Shown: positions 1-11,987 of the stretch, piece by piece | Numbering within the stretch: position 1 is the first letter of the stretch | How the letters are laid out: each line of letters opens with the position of its first letter | Source of the DNA: an uncultured Pelagibacteraceae bacterium | GTDB taxonomy: Bacteria > Pseudomonadota > Alphaproteobacteria > Pelagibacterales > Pelagibacteraceae | Assembly: GCA_902592275.1 (NCBI GenBank) | Contig: CACJDW010000003.1 | Location: forward strand, 1-64,000 | DNA length: 64,000 nucleotides | Reading direction: 5' to 3' | Position numbers and translations under genes: made by a program | The notes under the pieces: generated by a model | The model's input: the letters and a program-made list of their open reading frames with translations, nothing else | Told to the model about the DNA's origin: nothing | The model's database searches: none

Positions 1-72
1 GAAGAAGCAGCTCCAGCAGCAGAAGCTCCTAAAGAAGAACAAAAATCAGAAAGCTCTACAGAAAAAAAATAA
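1..72 (+). CDS. rplS: C-terminal tail of an upstream ORF, probably the acidic/Ala-rich extension of ribosomal protein L19 (partial)
   Basis: Frame 1 reads [23 protein letters not shown]-stop at 72, just before leuC. The L19 identity rests on remembered SAR11 gene order (rplS next to leuC), not on a recognisable L19 domain. Confidence 0.45.
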   Translation, partial: EEAAPAAEAPKEEQKSESSTEKK

Positions 73-83
73 TTTTTTTTTCA

Positions 84-1487
84 ATGTCTACAACACTATA
101 CGATAAAATTTGGAACGATCATCTAGTTGATCAACAAGATGATGGTACATCTTTACTTTTTGTAGATAGACATTTAATTCATGAGGTGACAAGTCCTCAA
201 GCTTTTGAAGGATTAAGAAATTCTAATAGAAAAGTTAGACATCCAAATTTAACTTTAGCAGTTGCAGATCATAATGTTCCAACAACTGACAGATCAAAAG
301 GTATTTCAGATGAAGAGTCAAAAATTCAAGTAGATACTTTAGAGGCAAATTGTAAAGAATTCGGTGTTCAGTTATTTGGTATGGATGATAAGAGGCAAGG
401 TATCGTTCATATCATAGGACCTGAACAAGGTTTTACTCAACCAGGTACAGTTATTGTTTGTGGAGACAGCCATACCGCAACGCATGGAGCATTTGGTGCT
501 TTAGCATTTGGAATAGGAACTTCAGAAGTTGAACATGTTTTAGCAACCCAAACATTAGTTCAGAAGAAAGCTAAAAATTTTAGAATTAATGTCAATGGTG
601 AACTTCCTTTAGGAGTTACTTCTAAAGACGTAATACTTCAAATAATTGGAAAAATAGGTACAGCAGGTGGAACAGGATCTGTTGTGGAATATGCTGGAGA
701 TTTAATAAGATCTTTAAGTGTTGAGCAAAGAATGACTATTTGTAATATGACAATTGAAGGCGGTGCAAGAGCAGGATTAATTGCACCAGATGAAAAAATT
801 TTTGAATATTTAAAAGGGAAACCAATGTCTCCAAGAGGTGAAAATTGGGATAAAGCTTTGAACTATTGGGAAACTTTAAAAACAGACGCTGATGCTAGTT
901 TTGATAAAGAAATTAGCCTTAATGCAAATGAAATTTTACCCATGATTACATGGGGTACGTCACCACAAGATGTAATAACAATTGATGGAAAAGTTCCAAA
1001 TCCAAATAATGAGACCGATGAAGATAAAAAAAATTCAATTGAAAGAGCTTTAAATTATATGGGTCTAAAACCTGACATGGCAGCTACAGATATAAAAATA
1101 GATAAAGTATTTATTGGTAGTTGTACTAATGGCAGAATAGAAGATTTGAGAGAAGCAGCAAAAATCCTAAAAGATAAAAAAGTATCATCGCATGTTAATG
1201 CTATAGTAGTTCCAGGTTCAGGCTTAGTTAAAGAACAAGCAGAGCAAGAAGGACTAGATAAAATTTTTGTTAGCTCAGGGTTTGAATGGAGAGAACCAGG
1301 TTGCTCTATGTGTTTAGCGATGAATGCCGATAAATTAAAGCCAGAAGAAAGATGCGCCTCTACATCAAATAGAAATTTTGAGGGAAGACAAGGTAGAGGT
1401 GGTAGAACCCATCTAGTTAGTCCAGGAATGGCTGCAGCAGCTGCAATTTCAGGTAATTTAGATGATGTCAGAAAGTATCAAAATTAA
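84..1487 (+). CDS. leuC: 3-isopropylmalate dehydratase large subunit
   Basis: 467 aa; aconitase-family motifs ([56 protein letters not shown]); followed by leuD and leuB. Confidence 0.97.
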   Translation: MSTTLYDKIWNDHLVDQQDDGTSLLFVDRHLIHEVTSPQAFEGLRNSNRKVRHPNLTLAVADHNVPTTDRSKGISDEESKIQVDTLEANCKEFGVQLFGMDDKRQGIVHIIGPEQGFTQPGTVIVCGDSHTATHGAFGALAFGIGTSEVEHVLATQTLVQKKAKNFRINVNGELPLGVTSKDVILQIIGKIGTAGGTGSVVEYAGDLIRSLSVEQRMTICNMTIEGGARAGLIAPDEKIFEYLKGKPMSPRGENWDKALNYWETLKTDADASFDKEISLNANEILPMITWGTSPQDVITIDGKVPNPNNETDEDKKNSIERALNYMGLKPDMAATDIKIDKVFIGSCTNGRIEDLREAAKILKDKKVSSHVNAIVVPGSGLVKEQAEQEGLDKIFVSSGFEWREPGCSMCLAMNADKLKPEERCASTSNRNFEGRQGRGGRTHLVSPGMAAAAAISGNLDDVRKYQN

Positions 1488-2093
1488 ATGCAAAAATTTA
1501 ATAAATTAAAAAGTATCCCAGCTTATTTACCAATTGTAAATATTGATACAGACATGATAATTCCAAAACAGTTTTTAAAAACTATCAAAAGAACCGGTCT
1601 TGGAAAAAATTTATTTTTTGAAATGAGATATGATGATCAAGGCAAAGAAATAAATGATTTTGTCTTAAACAAAGATCCATTTAATAAATCTAAAATTTTA
1701 ATTGCTGGAAAAAACTTTGGGTGTGGTTCATCAAGAGAACATGCTCCATGGGCTTTATTAGATTTTGGAATTACTTGTGTAATAAGTTCAAGCTATGCAG
1801 ATATTTTTTTTAGTAATTGTTTTAAAAATGGAATTTTGCCTATAATTCTTGAAGAAGAAAAAATCAAAGAGCTATCTGAATACGCAAATAGACAAGAAGA
1901 AATTTCTATTGATTTGCAAGAGGAAAAAATAGTTTATGGGAATAATGAGCTAAAATTTGAAGTTGATCCATTTAAGAAAAAATGTTTGTTAGAAGGGCTT
2001 GATGATATTGCTTTATCATTAAAAAAATCAGAAAAAATAGAAAAGTTTGAAACAAATTTAAAAAACGAAAAGCCTTGGGTATTTAATGATTAA
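1488..2093 (+). CDS. leuD: 3-isopropylmalate dehydratase small subunit
   Basis: 201 aa; [16 protein letters not shown] and [17 protein letters not shown] motifs. Confidence 0.97.
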   Translation: MQKFNKLKSIPAYLPIVNIDTDMIIPKQFLKTIKRTGLGKNLFFEMRYDDQGKEINDFVLNKDPFNKSKILIAGKNFGCGSSREHAPWALLDFGITCVISSSYADIFFSNCFKNGILPIILEEEKIKELSEYANRQEEISIDLQEEKIVYGNNELKFEVDPFKKKCLLEGLDDIALSLKKSEKIEKFETNLKNEKPWVFND

Positions 2094-3192
2094 AGTAAAA
2101 AAAAGAAAAATACTTTTACTTCCTGGTGATGGTATTGGTCCAGAGGTAATAGCTGAGGTAAAAAAAATTATTAACTGGTTTAATGATAAAAAATCTTTAG
2201 ATTTTGAAATTGATCAGGAGCTAGTTGGTGGTTGTTCTTATGATAAACATGGTACCCCAATTACTGATGAGGTTTTTTACAAAGCACTAGAAAGTGAAGT
2301 AATTATGCTTGGAGCAGTTGGTGGTCCTACATGGGATAACCTAGAATTTTCCAAAAAACCAGAAAGAGCATTATTAAAACTCAGAAAAGAATTAAAGCTT
2401 TTTGCTAACTTAAGGCCTGCAATTTGTTTTAAACAATTAGTCGATGCTTCAACCCTAAAGCCAGAAATAGTTTCAGGACTGGATATAATGATAGTAAGAG
2501 AGTTAACAGGGGGTATATATTTTGGTGAACCTAGAGGAATTAAGCCAATTGAAAATGGAGAGAGAAAAGGAATTAATACACACACTTATACGACTAGCGA
2601 AATTACTAGAGTAGCTAGGATCGCTTTTGATTTAGCTAGAAAAAGATCAAATAAGGTTACTTCGTGTGAAAAATCAAATGTGATGGAAGCAGGACAATTG
2701 TGGAAAGAAGAAGTCCAAGAACTTCATGAAAAAGAATACAAAGATGTAGAATTAAGTCATATGTTAGCTGACAATTGTGCTATGCAGCTCTTAAGAAACC
2801 CAAAACAATTTGATGTAATCGTAACAGATAATTTGTTTGGAGATATGTTGTCAGACCAAGCTTCAATGTTAACGGGATCTTTAGGTCTTTTACCTTCAGC
2901 ATCTTTAGGTGCAAAAAATAAAGATGGTGAGATGAGAGCAATGTACGAGCCTATACACGGGTCAGCTCCAGATATAGCTGGTAAAGGGATAGCAAATCCA
3001 ATCGCTTCTATTTTGAGCTTTGCTATGGCACTAAGATATTCTTTAGATCTTGATAAAGAAGCAGATATTTTAGAAAAAGCAGTTCAAGATGTTTTAAATG
3101 ATGGGTTAAGAACTAAAGATATAATGTCAGAGGGTATGAAAGACACTTCCACGTCAGCAATGGGTGATGCGATAATTTCAAAATTGCAATAA
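2086..3192 (+). CDS. leuB: 3-isopropylmalate dehydrogenase
   Basis: 368 aa; [57 protein letters not shown]; overlaps leuD by 8 nt. Confidence 0.97.
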   Translation: MIKVKKRKILLLPGDGIGPEVIAEVKKIINWFNDKKSLDFEIDQELVGGCSYDKHGTPITDEVFYKALESEVIMLGAVGGPTWDNLEFSKKPERALLKLRKELKLFANLRPAICFKQLVDASTLKPEIVSGLDIMIVRELTGGIYFGEPRGIKPIENGERKGINTHTYTTSEITRVARIAFDLARKRSNKVTSCEKSNVMEAGQLWKEEVQELHEKEYKDVELSHMLADNCAMQLLRNPKQFDVIVTDNLFGDMLSDQASMLTGSLGLLPSASLGAKNKDGEMRAMYEPIHGSAPDIAGKGIANPIASILSFAMALRYSLDLDKEADILEKAVQDVLNDGLRTKDIMSEGMKDTSTSAMGDAIISKLQ

Positions 3193-3218
3193 AACTAGAA
3201 TTATTCTAAGCTTTAAAT

Positions 3219-4982
3219 ATGCCAAGTTACACCGCACCAGTAAAAGATATGATGTTTCTCTTTGAAAAATTAAGAGATAATAAGAATTATAATGAGCTTG
3301 AAAAATATAATGAGGTGAGTGCTGATCTTGTTAAAGATATTTTAGAAGAAGCAGCTAAAATAAATCAAAATTTAATTTTACCTCTTGCTAAAGCAGGTGA
3401 TGAAAATCCAGCAATTTTAGAAAATGGTGTTGTCAGAACACCACCAGGTTACAAAGAAGCATATCAGAAATACATTGAAGATGGTTGGACGTCATTGTCT
3501 TGTGACCCCAAATATGGAGGCCAAGGAATGCCAAAAACAGTAAGCGCGTTCTTTGATGAAATGCTTTCCTCAGCCAGTTTGTCATTTAAATTATATAGTG
3601 AACTTAGTATTGGTGCCTATAATTGTATTAATCATCATGCTTCAAATGAAATTAAAGATAAATATTTACCAAAGATCGTCGAAGGTAAATGGAGTGGCAC
3701 TATGTGTTTAACAGAACCAGTCTGTGGTACAGACTTAGGTTTGTTAAAAACCAAAGCCGTCAAACAATCTGATGACACCTATAAAATTAGTGGTCAAAAG
3801 ATTTTTATAACCTCTGGTGATCATGACTTAACTGAAAATATTATTCATTTAGTTTTAGCAAGATCAACGGACTCTCCTGCGGGCACTAAAGGAATTAGTT
3901 TATTTTTAGTTCCAAAATTTATTGTAAATAAAGATGGTAGTGTTGGTCAAAGAAATGGAATTTCAACAGGATCTATTGAAAGCAAAATGGGAATTAAGGG
4001 TTCAGCAACATGTGTTTTAAATTTTGAAGAAGCAACTGGGTATATGATTGGTAACAAAGACAAAGGTCTTAGCGCTATGTTTACTATGATGAACCTTGAG
4101 AGAATAGTGGTAGGTATTCAAGGTTTAGGAATTTCTGAAATTGCTTATCAAAACTCACTTGCCTATGCAAAAGAGAGAAAACAAGGCAAAACAAATAATT
4201 CAAAATCTACTAATGGAGCAGATTTTATTATTGAACATGCAGATATTAGAAGATCTTTACTTAATATGAAGTCAATCATTGAAGGTGAAAGAGCTTTATG
4301 TTTTTGGTTATCACAACAAACTGAGGTGAGTCTTTATCATCCAGATGAAAAAATTAAACAAGAAGCTTTGGATTATGTTTCATTGATGACACCAGTTGTT
4401 AAATCATTATTTACAGATTTAGCTATGGAAATTACGAATGACGCGATGCAAATACATGGTGGATATGGTTATACTAAAGACCAAGGAATAGAGCAGTTAT
4501 ATAGAGATAATCGTATTACCCCAATCTATGAAGGTACAAATTCTGTTCAGGCAGCAGATTTAGTGTTTAGGAAACTATCTAATAAAAATGGTGATGTTAT
4601 CAATAAGTTTTTAGATATGGTTAAATCTGAATGCGATAGTAAGAATGAAAAAGTAAAAACATTTTCAAAAGAATTAAATTATTATTTAGATATTTTGTTT
4701 AAGTTTACAGACTGGGTTAAGGATAAACATAAAATAGAAAAAGACGATGTAAGTGCTGCAGCAAATGATTATTTGAGAAGTCTGGGATACATTTCAATTG
4801 CTTATGCTTGGATCAAAATTTTAGATGTAAGTTTTAATGATTTTGATAAAAATAAAGAATTTTATAGCGATAAAATAAATACCGCAAAATTTTATTTCGA
4901 TAAGGTATTGCCTAGAGCTGAGTATCATTACAAATCTGCTATTTCAGGAAGCTCTAACATAATGAATTTTAAGTTTAATTAA
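3219..4982 (+). CDS. dmdC: Acyl-CoA dehydrogenase, probably 3-methylmercaptopropionyl-CoA dehydrogenase (DmdC)
   Basis: 587 aa; long-form acyl-CoA dehydrogenase (CLTEPVCGTDLG, MQIHGGYGYTKDQGIEQLYRDNRITPIYEGTN); upstream of dmdB and dmdA. Confidence 0.85.
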   Translation: MPSYTAPVKDMMFLFEKLRDNKNYNELEKYNEVSADLVKDILEEAAKINQNLILPLAKAGDENPAILENGVVRTPPGYKEAYQKYIEDGWTSLSCDPKYGGQGMPKTVSAFFDEMLSSASLSFKLYSELSIGAYNCINHHASNEIKDKYLPKIVEGKWSGTMCLTEPVCGTDLGLLKTKAVKQSDDTYKISGQKIFITSGDHDLTENIIHLVLARSTDSPAGTKGISLFLVPKFIVNKDGSVGQRNGISTGSIESKMGIKGSATCVLNFEEATGYMIGNKDKGLSAMFTMMNLERIVVGIQGLGISEIAYQNSLAYAKERKQGKTNNSKSTNGADFIIEHADIRRSLLNMKSIIEGERALCFWLSQQTEVSLYHPDEKIKQEALDYVSLMTPVVKSLFTDLAMEITNDAMQIHGGYGYTKDQGIEQLYRDNRITPIYEGTNSVQAADLVFRKLSNKNGDVINKFLDMVKSECDSKNEKVKTFSKELNYYLDILFKFTDWVKDKHKIEKDDVSAAANDYLRSLGYISIAYAWIKILDVSFNDFDKNKEFYSDKINTAKFYFDKVLPRAEYHYKSAISGSSNIMNFKFN

Positions 4983-4984
4983 TA

Positions 4985-6601
4985 ATGAATCATTACGAGA
5001 CAAATTTAGATAAAAATAAAGCGAACTACGTTCCACTTACCCCACTAACGTTTCTTAAAAGAGCAAGGGAAATTTATCCAAATTATGAAGCTATAATTTA
5101 TGAAGATAGGAAATATACTTGGGAGGAAGTTTACAAAAGAGCTGTAAAATTTGCTAGCGCACTGTCAAAAATTGGAATTAAAAAAGGAGATACAGTTTCG
5201 TTTTTGGCCTTCAATACACCTGAGATTTTCGAAGGACATTACTCAGTACCTATGGCAGGTGCAGTATTGAATACAATTAATATAAGACTAGATGCAAATA
5301 CAATTTCATATATTTTAGATCACAGCGATGCAAAGGTGCTAGTAGTTGATAGACAATTGCATGGAGAAGTTAAGAAAGCATTAAAAACATTAAATAAGAA
5401 AATTACAATAATTGATATAGATGATAAAAATGCTGATCAATCGAAATTAGAAAAAATTGGCGATTTAGAATATGAAAGTTTTTTAAATACAGGTGATGAA
5501 AATTTCGATTGGCAAATGCCAGAGGATGAATGGCAAGCAATATCATTAAGCTATACGTCAGGTACTACAGGAAATCCCAAAGGAGTAGTTTATCATCATA
5601 GAGGTGCATATTTAATGTCTACAGGAAGTTCGGTAGCTTGGAACATGCCAAATAGATTAAATTTTTTAACAGTGGTTCCAATGTTTCATTGTAACGGTTG
5701 GTGTTATCCATGGACAGTTCCAATGTTAAATGGAAGGACAATTTGTTTAAGAAATATTGATATCAAAAAAATTTTTGAATTAATTGATAAATATGAAGTA
5801 ACTCATTTTGGTGGTGCCCCAATAGTATTAAATATGATTACAGGAGCTTCTGAAAGTGACAAAAAAAAATTAAAACAAAAAGTTTATGTTTTGACTGCTG
5901 GAGCGCCTCCACCGAGTATAATTTTCAAAAAAATGAGAGCATTAGGTTTTGAAGTTATGCATGTATACGGCTTAACAGAAACTTATGGACATGTTACTCA
6001 GTGTGCGTGGAATGATGAATGGAACAATTTCGATGAGGAAAAACAAAATGAAATTAAGGCTAGGCAAGGTGTAAGATATCCAAATACCGAAGGTGTAGTT
6101 GTTTTGGATCCAGAAACAATGAAAGAAGTTCCTAAAGATGGAAAAACAATTGGTGAAATTATGATTAGAGGGAATGTCGTAATGAAAGGTTACTTTAAAG
6201 ACAAAGATGCTACCGATAAAGCTATGAAAGATGGATGGTTTCATAGTGGTGATTTAGCTGTAATGCATCCTGATGGGTATGTAAAAATACAAGATAGATC
6301 AAAAGATATAATTATTTCCGGAGGTGAAAATATTTCCTCAATTGAAATAGAAAATACACTTTCTAAACATCCATCAGTTTCTATTGCGGCAGTTGTTGCT
6401 AAACCTGACGAAAAATGGGGAGAAGTTCCTTGTGCATTTATTGAAATGGTTAAAGATAAGCCTGTATCAGAAAAAGAATTAATTGATTTTTGTAAAGAAA
6501 CTTTAGCGGGATTTAAAGTTCCCAAGAAAGTTGTCTTCTGTGAGTTGCCAAAAACTTCGACAGGAAAAATACAAAAGTTTGAATTAAGAAAACAAGTTTA
6601 G
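4985..6601 (+). CDS. dmdB: AMP-dependent acyl-CoA ligase, probably 3-methylmercaptopropionate-CoA ligase (DmdB)
   Basis: 538 aa; ANL-family motifs (LSYTSGTTGNPKGVVYHHRGAY, GLTETYG, GWFHSGDLAVMHPDGYVKIQDRSKDIIISGGENISSIEIE, K near the C-terminus in STGKIQK). Confidence 0.87.
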   Translation: MNHYETNLDKNKANYVPLTPLTFLKRAREIYPNYEAIIYEDRKYTWEEVYKRAVKFASALSKIGIKKGDTVSFLAFNTPEIFEGHYSVPMAGAVLNTINIRLDANTISYILDHSDAKVLVVDRQLHGEVKKALKTLNKKITIIDIDDKNADQSKLEKIGDLEYESFLNTGDENFDWQMPEDEWQAISLSYTSGTTGNPKGVVYHHRGAYLMSTGSSVAWNMPNRLNFLTVVPMFHCNGWCYPWTVPMLNGRTICLRNIDIKKIFELIDKYEVTHFGGAPIVLNMITGASESDKKKLKQKVYVLTAGAPPPSIIFKKMRALGFEVMHVYGLTETYGHVTQCAWNDEWNNFDEEKQNEIKARQGVRYPNTEGVVVLDPETMKEVPKDGKTIGEIMIRGNVVMKGYFKDKDATDKAMKDGWFHSGDLAVMHPDGYVKIQDRSKDIIISGGENISSIEIENTLSKHPSVSIAAVVAKPDEKWGEVPCAFIEMVKDKPVSEKELIDFCKETLAGFKVPKKVVFCELPKTSTGKIQKFELRKQV

Positions 6602-6608
6602 GTAATTT

Positions 6609-7385
6609 TTGAATTTTCAATTGGAAAATAAAAATGTCTATGCGTCTGATGCAGGACAGGGTATTGATCAAAATAAAGAAACAATAGTATTTCTTCATGG
6701 AAGTGGTCTTTCGCATATTGTTTGGTCTCTAACTGAACAGTTTTTTTCAAATAATAATTTTAACGTATTATCTATAGATTTACCTGGGCATGGTAATTCA
6801 GATGGCCCTTGCTTAGATAGTATTGAAAAAATAGCAGATTGGTTAGAACGGGTTTTTAACGAACTAAATCTAAATAATTTAACTTTAATTGGTCATTCCC
6901 AAGGTTGCTTGGAGATACTTGAATATGCTCACAAATATAAAGATAGATTAAAAAAATTAGTCTTTATTGGAGGCTCAAATAAAATGCCAGTACATCCAGA
7001 TTTAATTGATCTAGCAAAAAATGGAGACTCCGATGCAGTTAAATTAATGATGAAGTGGGGTTATGAGGGTTCAAAAAGATTTATTGGAGGTAACCCAGTA
7101 GAAAAAATAATACAATCACCTCGAGATATAAGAGACATACTGGCGGTAGACCTTGTTGCATGCAATAATTACAAAAATGGTTCTGATGCTGCTAAATTAA
7201 TACAACTCCCATCAATGTTTATTTTTGGTTCTTTAGATAAAATGGTAAATCTAGAAGCAGGAAAAAAATTTTCTAGTCTAATTAACAACTCATCTACACA
7301 CATAATCGAGGGTTGTGGTCATATGATTATGATTGAAAAAGCATTTGAAATGAGAGACAAAGTTTTAGAATTTTTGAAAAAATGA
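6609..7385 (+). CDS. Alpha/beta-fold hydrolase of unknown substrate, within the dmd cluster
   Basis: 258 aa, TTG start; oxyanion HGSG, nucleophile elbow GHSQG, acid FGSLDKMV, catalytic His GCGHM. Ends overlapping the dmdA start (ATGA). Confidence 0.85.
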   Translation: MNFQLENKNVYASDAGQGIDQNKETIVFLHGSGLSHIVWSLTEQFFSNNNFNVLSIDLPGHGNSDGPCLDSIEKIADWLERVFNELNLNNLTLIGHSQGCLEILEYAHKYKDRLKKLVFIGGSNKMPVHPDLIDLAKNGDSDAVKLMMKWGYEGSKRFIGGNPVEKIIQSPRDIRDILAVDLVACNNYKNGSDAAKLIQLPSMFIFGSLDKMVNLEAGKKFSSLINNSSTHIIEGCGHMIMIEKAFEMRDKVLEFLKK

Positions 7386-8491
7386 AAAACTTTTTAATTG
7401 CAAAATCAAGAAGACTTAGAGGTACTCCATATACTTCTCGAATTGAAGAACAAGGTGTTACAGCTTATACAATTTATAACCATATGTTGCTTCCAGCTGC
7501 CTTTGGTTCAATTGAAGAATCTTACCATCATTTAAAAGAGCATGTTCAGATCTGGGATGTAGCAGCTGAAAGACAGGTAGAAATTTCAGGAAAAGATTCT
7601 TCAAAACTAGTTCAGCTAATGACTTGTAGAGATTTATCAAAGTCTAAAGATGGAAGATGTTATTATTGTCCGATAATAGATGATAATGCTGGATTAATCA
7701 ATGATCCAGTTGTTTTAAGAATTAATGAAAATAAATGGTGGATTTCTATTGCAGATACGGACGTAATATTATTTGCAAAAGGATTAGCAATTGGAAATAA
7801 ATTTGATGTTGAAATCATAGAGCCAAAAGTTGATATCATGGCTGTACAAGGTCCAAAATCATTTAAATTGATGGAAAAAGTATTTGGAGAACAGATTACA
7901 AAATTAAAATTTTTTGGTTTTGATTATTTTGAATTTGGAGGTGCAAAACACCTTATCGCACAATCTGGATGGTCTAAACAAGGAGGCTATGAAGTGTATG
8001 TTCAAAATACAGAAGCAGGCTTAAAACTGTATGATCATTTATTTGAAACTGGAAAGGAATTTAATGTTAAACCAGGATGTCCTAATTTGATTGAACGAAT
8101 AGAAAGTGGACTGTTATCTCATGGTAATGATATGGATAATGGAGATAATCCTTACGAATGTGGTTTCGATAAATATATTAACATAGATAGCGATGTTATC
8201 TTTTTAGGAAAAGAAAAACTAAAGACAATTAAATCTGAGGGAATAAATAAAAAATTAATGGGAGTTAAATTTGATATAGAGAAAATAAGTTTAACAGGAT
8301 CTTTAGATCTTACTGATGATCAGAACAACATCGTTGGAGAATTACGGTCAGCATGCTATTCACCACATTTTAAAAAAGTGATTGGTATTGCTATGATGAA
8401 AAAATCACATTGGAATGTAGACCAGAAGGTAAAAGCAAGCATAAATGGTGATATTTGCAGTGGTAAAGTTTGCGATTTACCTTTTATTTAG
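7382..8491 (+). CDS. dmdA: Dimethylsulfoniopropionate demethylase DmdA (GcvT family)
   Basis: 369 aa; resembles remembered Pelagibacter DmdA throughout ([20 protein letters not shown]..., [74 protein letters not shown]-terminus). Confidence 0.95.
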   Translation: MKNFLIAKSRRLRGTPYTSRIEEQGVTAYTIYNHMLLPAAFGSIEESYHHLKEHVQIWDVAAERQVEISGKDSSKLVQLMTCRDLSKSKDGRCYYCPIIDDNAGLINDPVVLRINENKWWISIADTDVILFAKGLAIGNKFDVEIIEPKVDIMAVQGPKSFKLMEKVFGEQITKLKFFGFDYFEFGGAKHLIAQSGWSKQGGYEVYVQNTEAGLKLYDHLFETGKEFNVKPGCPNLIERIESGLLSHGNDMDNGDNPYECGFDKYINIDSDVIFLGKEKLKTIKSEGINKKLMGVKFDIEKISLTGSLDLTDDQNNIVGELRSACYSPHFKKVIGIAMMKKSHWNVDQKVKASINGDICSGKVCDLPFI

Positions 8492-8506
8492 TATAACAGC
8501 TTTAAA

Positions 8507-9502
8507 ATGAACATAGCTATAGTAGGTGCAACAGGAAATGTTGGTAGAAAAACTCTTGAAGTATTTGATAAAAAAAACTTCAAGTTTGATGATCTATATT
8601 TAGTTGCCTCAGAAAAAAGTGCGGGAAAAAAAATCTCTTTTAGAGATAAAAAGTATGTTATTGAAAATTTAGAGACATATGATTTTTCAAAAGCAGATAT
8701 AACTTTTTTTGCAGCTGGAGGAAAAATTGCTGAAAAATATGCAGAAAAAGCTGCCAAGCACACAATTGTAATTGATAATTCGAGTTTTTTTAGAATGGAT
8801 CCAGATGTTCCATTGATCGTCCCACAAGTGAATGCAGCTGAAATTAAAAATATGAAAAAAAATATTATTGCAAATCCAAATTGTTCTACAGCACAACTTG
8901 TTATAGCACTTAAACCACTACATAATTTGTTCAAAATTAAAAGAGTTGTAGTTTCAACTTACCAATCTGTTTCAGGTGGTGGCAAAAGTCCAATGGACGA
9001 ATTAATAGATCAAACTAAACAATATTTAGATGGAAAAAAAATAGAGTCAAAAAATTTTACTAAACAAATCGCTTTTAATGTTATTCCACATATCGATGTT
9101 TTTGCTGATGATGGATATACAAAAGAAGAATTAAAAATGACAAATGAAACAAAAAAAATATTAGATGATACAATAGAACTTACAGCTACATGTGTAAGAA
9201 TTCCTGTTTTAGTTTCTCATTCAGAGTCTGTTAATATAGAATTTGAAAAACCATATACTTTAGAAAAAGTGAGAGATGTTTTAAGTAAAGCAGATGGTTG
9301 TGAGGTTATTGATAAAAGAGAAAATGGAGGTTATAGCACACCATTTGAAGCAGCTGGGAGTGATGAGACATATATATCTAGAATTAGAGAAGACAAAACT
9401 AAAAAAAATTCATTAAATTTGTGGATTGTATCAGATAACCTACTTAGAGGTGCAGCACTTAATTCTGTTGAAATTGCTGAAACAATTATTAACTCAAAAT
9501 AA
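8507..9502 (+). CDS. asd: Aspartate-semialdehyde dehydrogenase
   Basis: 331 aa; VGATGNVGRKTLEV, IIANPNCSTAQLV active-site Cys, YQSVSGGGK. Confidence 0.96.
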   Translation: MNIAIVGATGNVGRKTLEVFDKKNFKFDDLYLVASEKSAGKKISFRDKKYVIENLETYDFSKADITFFAAGGKIAEKYAEKAAKHTIVIDNSSFFRMDPDVPLIVPQVNAAEIKNMKKNIIANPNCSTAQLVIALKPLHNLFKIKRVVVSTYQSVSGGGKSPMDELIDQTKQYLDGKKIESKNFTKQIAFNVIPHIDVFADDGYTKEELKMTNETKKILDDTIELTATCVRIPVLVSHSESVNIEFEKPYTLEKVRDVLSKADGCEVIDKRENGGYSTPFEAAGSDETYISRIREDKTKKNSLNLWIVSDNLLRGAALNSVEIAETIINSK

Positions 9503-9505
9503 AAT

Positions 9506-9886
9506 ATGGAAGACAGACCTTTATCACCACACATACAGATTTATAAATGGCATATTTCTTCATTAGTATCTATTTCACATAGAATTACAGGAATAATTAA
9601 TTTTTTTGCAATTACTTTAATTTGTATTTGGTTTGCATTAATGCTTCTAGGAGAAAGTAATTATCAAACTATTAAAATTTTTTTAGAAACTTTTTTAGGT
9701 AAATTTATTTTAATTGGAATAACTTGGTCATTTAGTTTTCAAATGTTAAGTGAAGTAAGACACTTGATTATGGATTTGGGTTATGGATTTGAATTACAAA
9801 CAACAAAAATTACAGGTTTGTTAGTTATTTTTGGTTCGATTTTTTTAACTATCTTAATTTATTTAATTGGCAGGGGATTAATATAA
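9506..9886 (+). CDS. sdhC: Succinate dehydrogenase cytochrome b556 subunit
   Basis: 126 aa; RPLSPHIQIYKWHISSLVSISHRITGI plus heme-site H in SEVRHLIMDLG; precedes sdhDAB. Confidence 0.95.
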   Translation: MEDRPLSPHIQIYKWHISSLVSISHRITGIINFFAITLICIWFALMLLGESNYQTIKIFLETFLGKFILIGITWSFSFQMLSEVRHLIMDLGYGFELQTTKITGLLVIFGSIFLTILIYLIGRGLI

Positions 9887-10215
9887 TGCTGCCAGTAACA
9901 AAAAAATGGTTATTCTTAAAAATTAGTTCTGCAATCTTATTACCTTTAATGCTTTGGTTTATTATAAATTTAGTGAATATCTATGATAAAAGTTATTTTG
10001 AAATAGTGAATTTTTTAACAACACAACCATCTAAATTCCTAATTGGATTATTTTTAGTTATTGCTTATTTTTTTTCAGCTTTAACTATAAGTGAGGTTTT
10101 TGAAGACTATATTAACGATAAAAAAACCAAAAATGCCGCAAACAAAGTCCTAAATTTTTTTGCTATAACAATTCCAGTAATTACAATAATTGTAATTTTT
10201 AACTTAAATACATGA
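9886..10215 (+). CDS. sdhD: Succinate dehydrogenase membrane anchor subunit
   Basis: 109 aa, three predicted TM stretches, located between sdhC and sdhA. Confidence 0.88.
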   Translation: MLPVTKKWLFLKISSAILLPLMLWFIINLVNIYDKSYFEIVNFLTTQPSKFLIGLFLVIAYFFSALTISEVFEDYINDKKTKNAANKVLNFFAITIPVITIIVIFNLNT

Positions 10216-11987
10216 AAGCATATAATATTATAGACCATGAGTACGATGTTGTTGTACTTGGTGCAGGTGGATCAGGTTTAAGAGCGGCAGTAGGGCTCAG
10301 CGAAGCTGGCTTAAAAACAGCTTGTATCTCAAAAGTATTTCCTACCAGAAGTCATACATCAGCTGCACAAGGCGGAATATCAGCAGCACTAGGGAACATG
10401 GGGGAAGATGACTGGAGATGGCACATGTATGACACTGTAAAAGGTGCAGATTGGTTAGGTGATCAAGATAGTATTGAATATCTTTGTAAAGAAGCACCTA
10501 AAGCAGTTTTAGAATTAGAGAAATATGGAGTTCCATTTAGCAGAACTGAAGAAGGAAAAATTTATCAAAGACCATTTGGTGGAATGACAAAAAATTATGG
10601 AAATGGAATAGTTCAAAGAACTTGTGCAGCAGCTGATAGAACAGGACATGCTATTTTACACACATTATATGGACAAGCTTTAAAGCATAATACAGAATTT
10701 TTTATAGAATATTTTGCATTAGATTTGTTGATGAAGAATGGAGAATGCAAAGGTCTAATTGCTTGGAATTTGAATGATGGCACAATTCACAGATTTAGAG
10801 CGCACACAGTAATTATTGCTACAGGTGGTTATGGAAAAGTTTATTATTCAGCAACATCAGCACATACTTGCACTGGTGATGGTAATGCAATGGTTTTAAG
10901 AGCTGGACTGCCGCTTCAGGATATGGAGTTTGTTCAATTTCACCCAACAGGAATTTATGGCCACGGCACATTAATAACAGAAGGTGCTCGAGGAGAAGGG
11001 GGTTATCTTACAAATTCTAAAGGTGAAAGATTTATGGAAAGATATGCTCCAAATGCAAAAGATTTAGCATCAAGAGATGTTGTTAGCAGATCTATGTCTA
11101 TTGAGATTAATGAGGGAAGAGGTGTTGGAAAAGATCAAGACCATGTTCATTTGAACCTAAGTCACTTAGATAAAGATATTATTGAAAGCAGGCTTCCTGG
11201 AATTACTGATGCAGCGAGATTATTTGCAAATGTAGATGTAACTAAAGAACCAATTCCTGTTGTGCCAACAGTTCATTATAATATGGGTGGTATTCCAACA
11301 AACTATAAAGCAGAAGTATTAACTGTAAATGGCTCAGAAAAAACTGTTCCAGGTTTAATGGCTATAGGAGAAGCGGCATGTGTCTCTGTTCACGGAGCAA
11401 ATAGACTTGGTTCTAATTCTTTAATTGATTTAGTAGTATTTGGAAGAGCAGCAGCAAAAAGAGCAGCTGAATTAGTTAAGCCAGGAACACCTCATGAAGA
11501 AATTCCTGAGTCAGAAACACAAAAATGTTTAGATAGATTTGATAAACTAAGAAATGCACAAGGAAATAATAGTACTGCAGAACTTAGACTTTCAATGCAA
11601 AAAACCATGCAGTCGAAATGTGCAGTTTTTAGAACAGAAAAAAATCTTAAAGAAGGTGTTGATGAGATTAAAAAAACCTATGATGGTATGGACTCAATTT
11701 CAGTTAAAGATAGGTCTTTAGTATTTAATACTGATTTAGTTGAAACATTAGAATTTGATAATTTAATAAGACAAGCAGTAACTACTGTAGAATCTGCATA
11801 TCATAGAAAAGAGAGCAGAGGTGCTCACGCGAGAGATGACTATCCAAAAAGAGATGACGAAAAGTTTATGCAACATACTCTTGCTTGGTGTGATGGAAAA
11901 AATACAAAGATTAGTTACAGAGCAGTACACAAATCAACTTTAACAAATGAAGTTCAATATTTTCCACCACAAGAGCGAGTATATTAA
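10212..11987 (+). CDS. sdhA: Succinate dehydrogenase flavoprotein subunit
   Basis: 591 aa; [66 protein letters not shown]. Confidence 0.98.
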   Translation: MKAYNIIDHEYDVVVLGAGGSGLRAAVGLSEAGLKTACISKVFPTRSHTSAAQGGISAALGNMGEDDWRWHMYDTVKGADWLGDQDSIEYLCKEAPKAVLELEKYGVPFSRTEEGKIYQRPFGGMTKNYGNGIVQRTCAAADRTGHAILHTLYGQALKHNTEFFIEYFALDLLMKNGECKGLIAWNLNDGTIHRFRAHTVIIATGGYGKVYYSATSAHTCTGDGNAMVLRAGLPLQDMEFVQFHPTGIYGHGTLITEGARGEGGYLTNSKGERFMERYAPNAKDLASRDVVSRSMSIEINEGRGVGKDQDHVHLNLSHLDKDIIESRLPGITDAARLFANVDVTKEPIPVVPTVHYNMGGIPTNYKAEVLTVNGSEKTVPGLMAIGEAACVSVHGANRLGSNSLIDLVVFGRAAAKRAAELVKPGTPHEEIPESETQKCLDRFDKLRNAQGNNSTAELRLSMQKTMQSKCAVFRTEKNLKEGVDEIKKTYDGMDSISVKDRSLVFNTDLVETLEFDNLIRQAVTTVESAYHRKESRGAHARDDYPKRDDEKFMQHTLAWCDGKNTKISYRAVHKSTLTNEVQYFPPQERVY

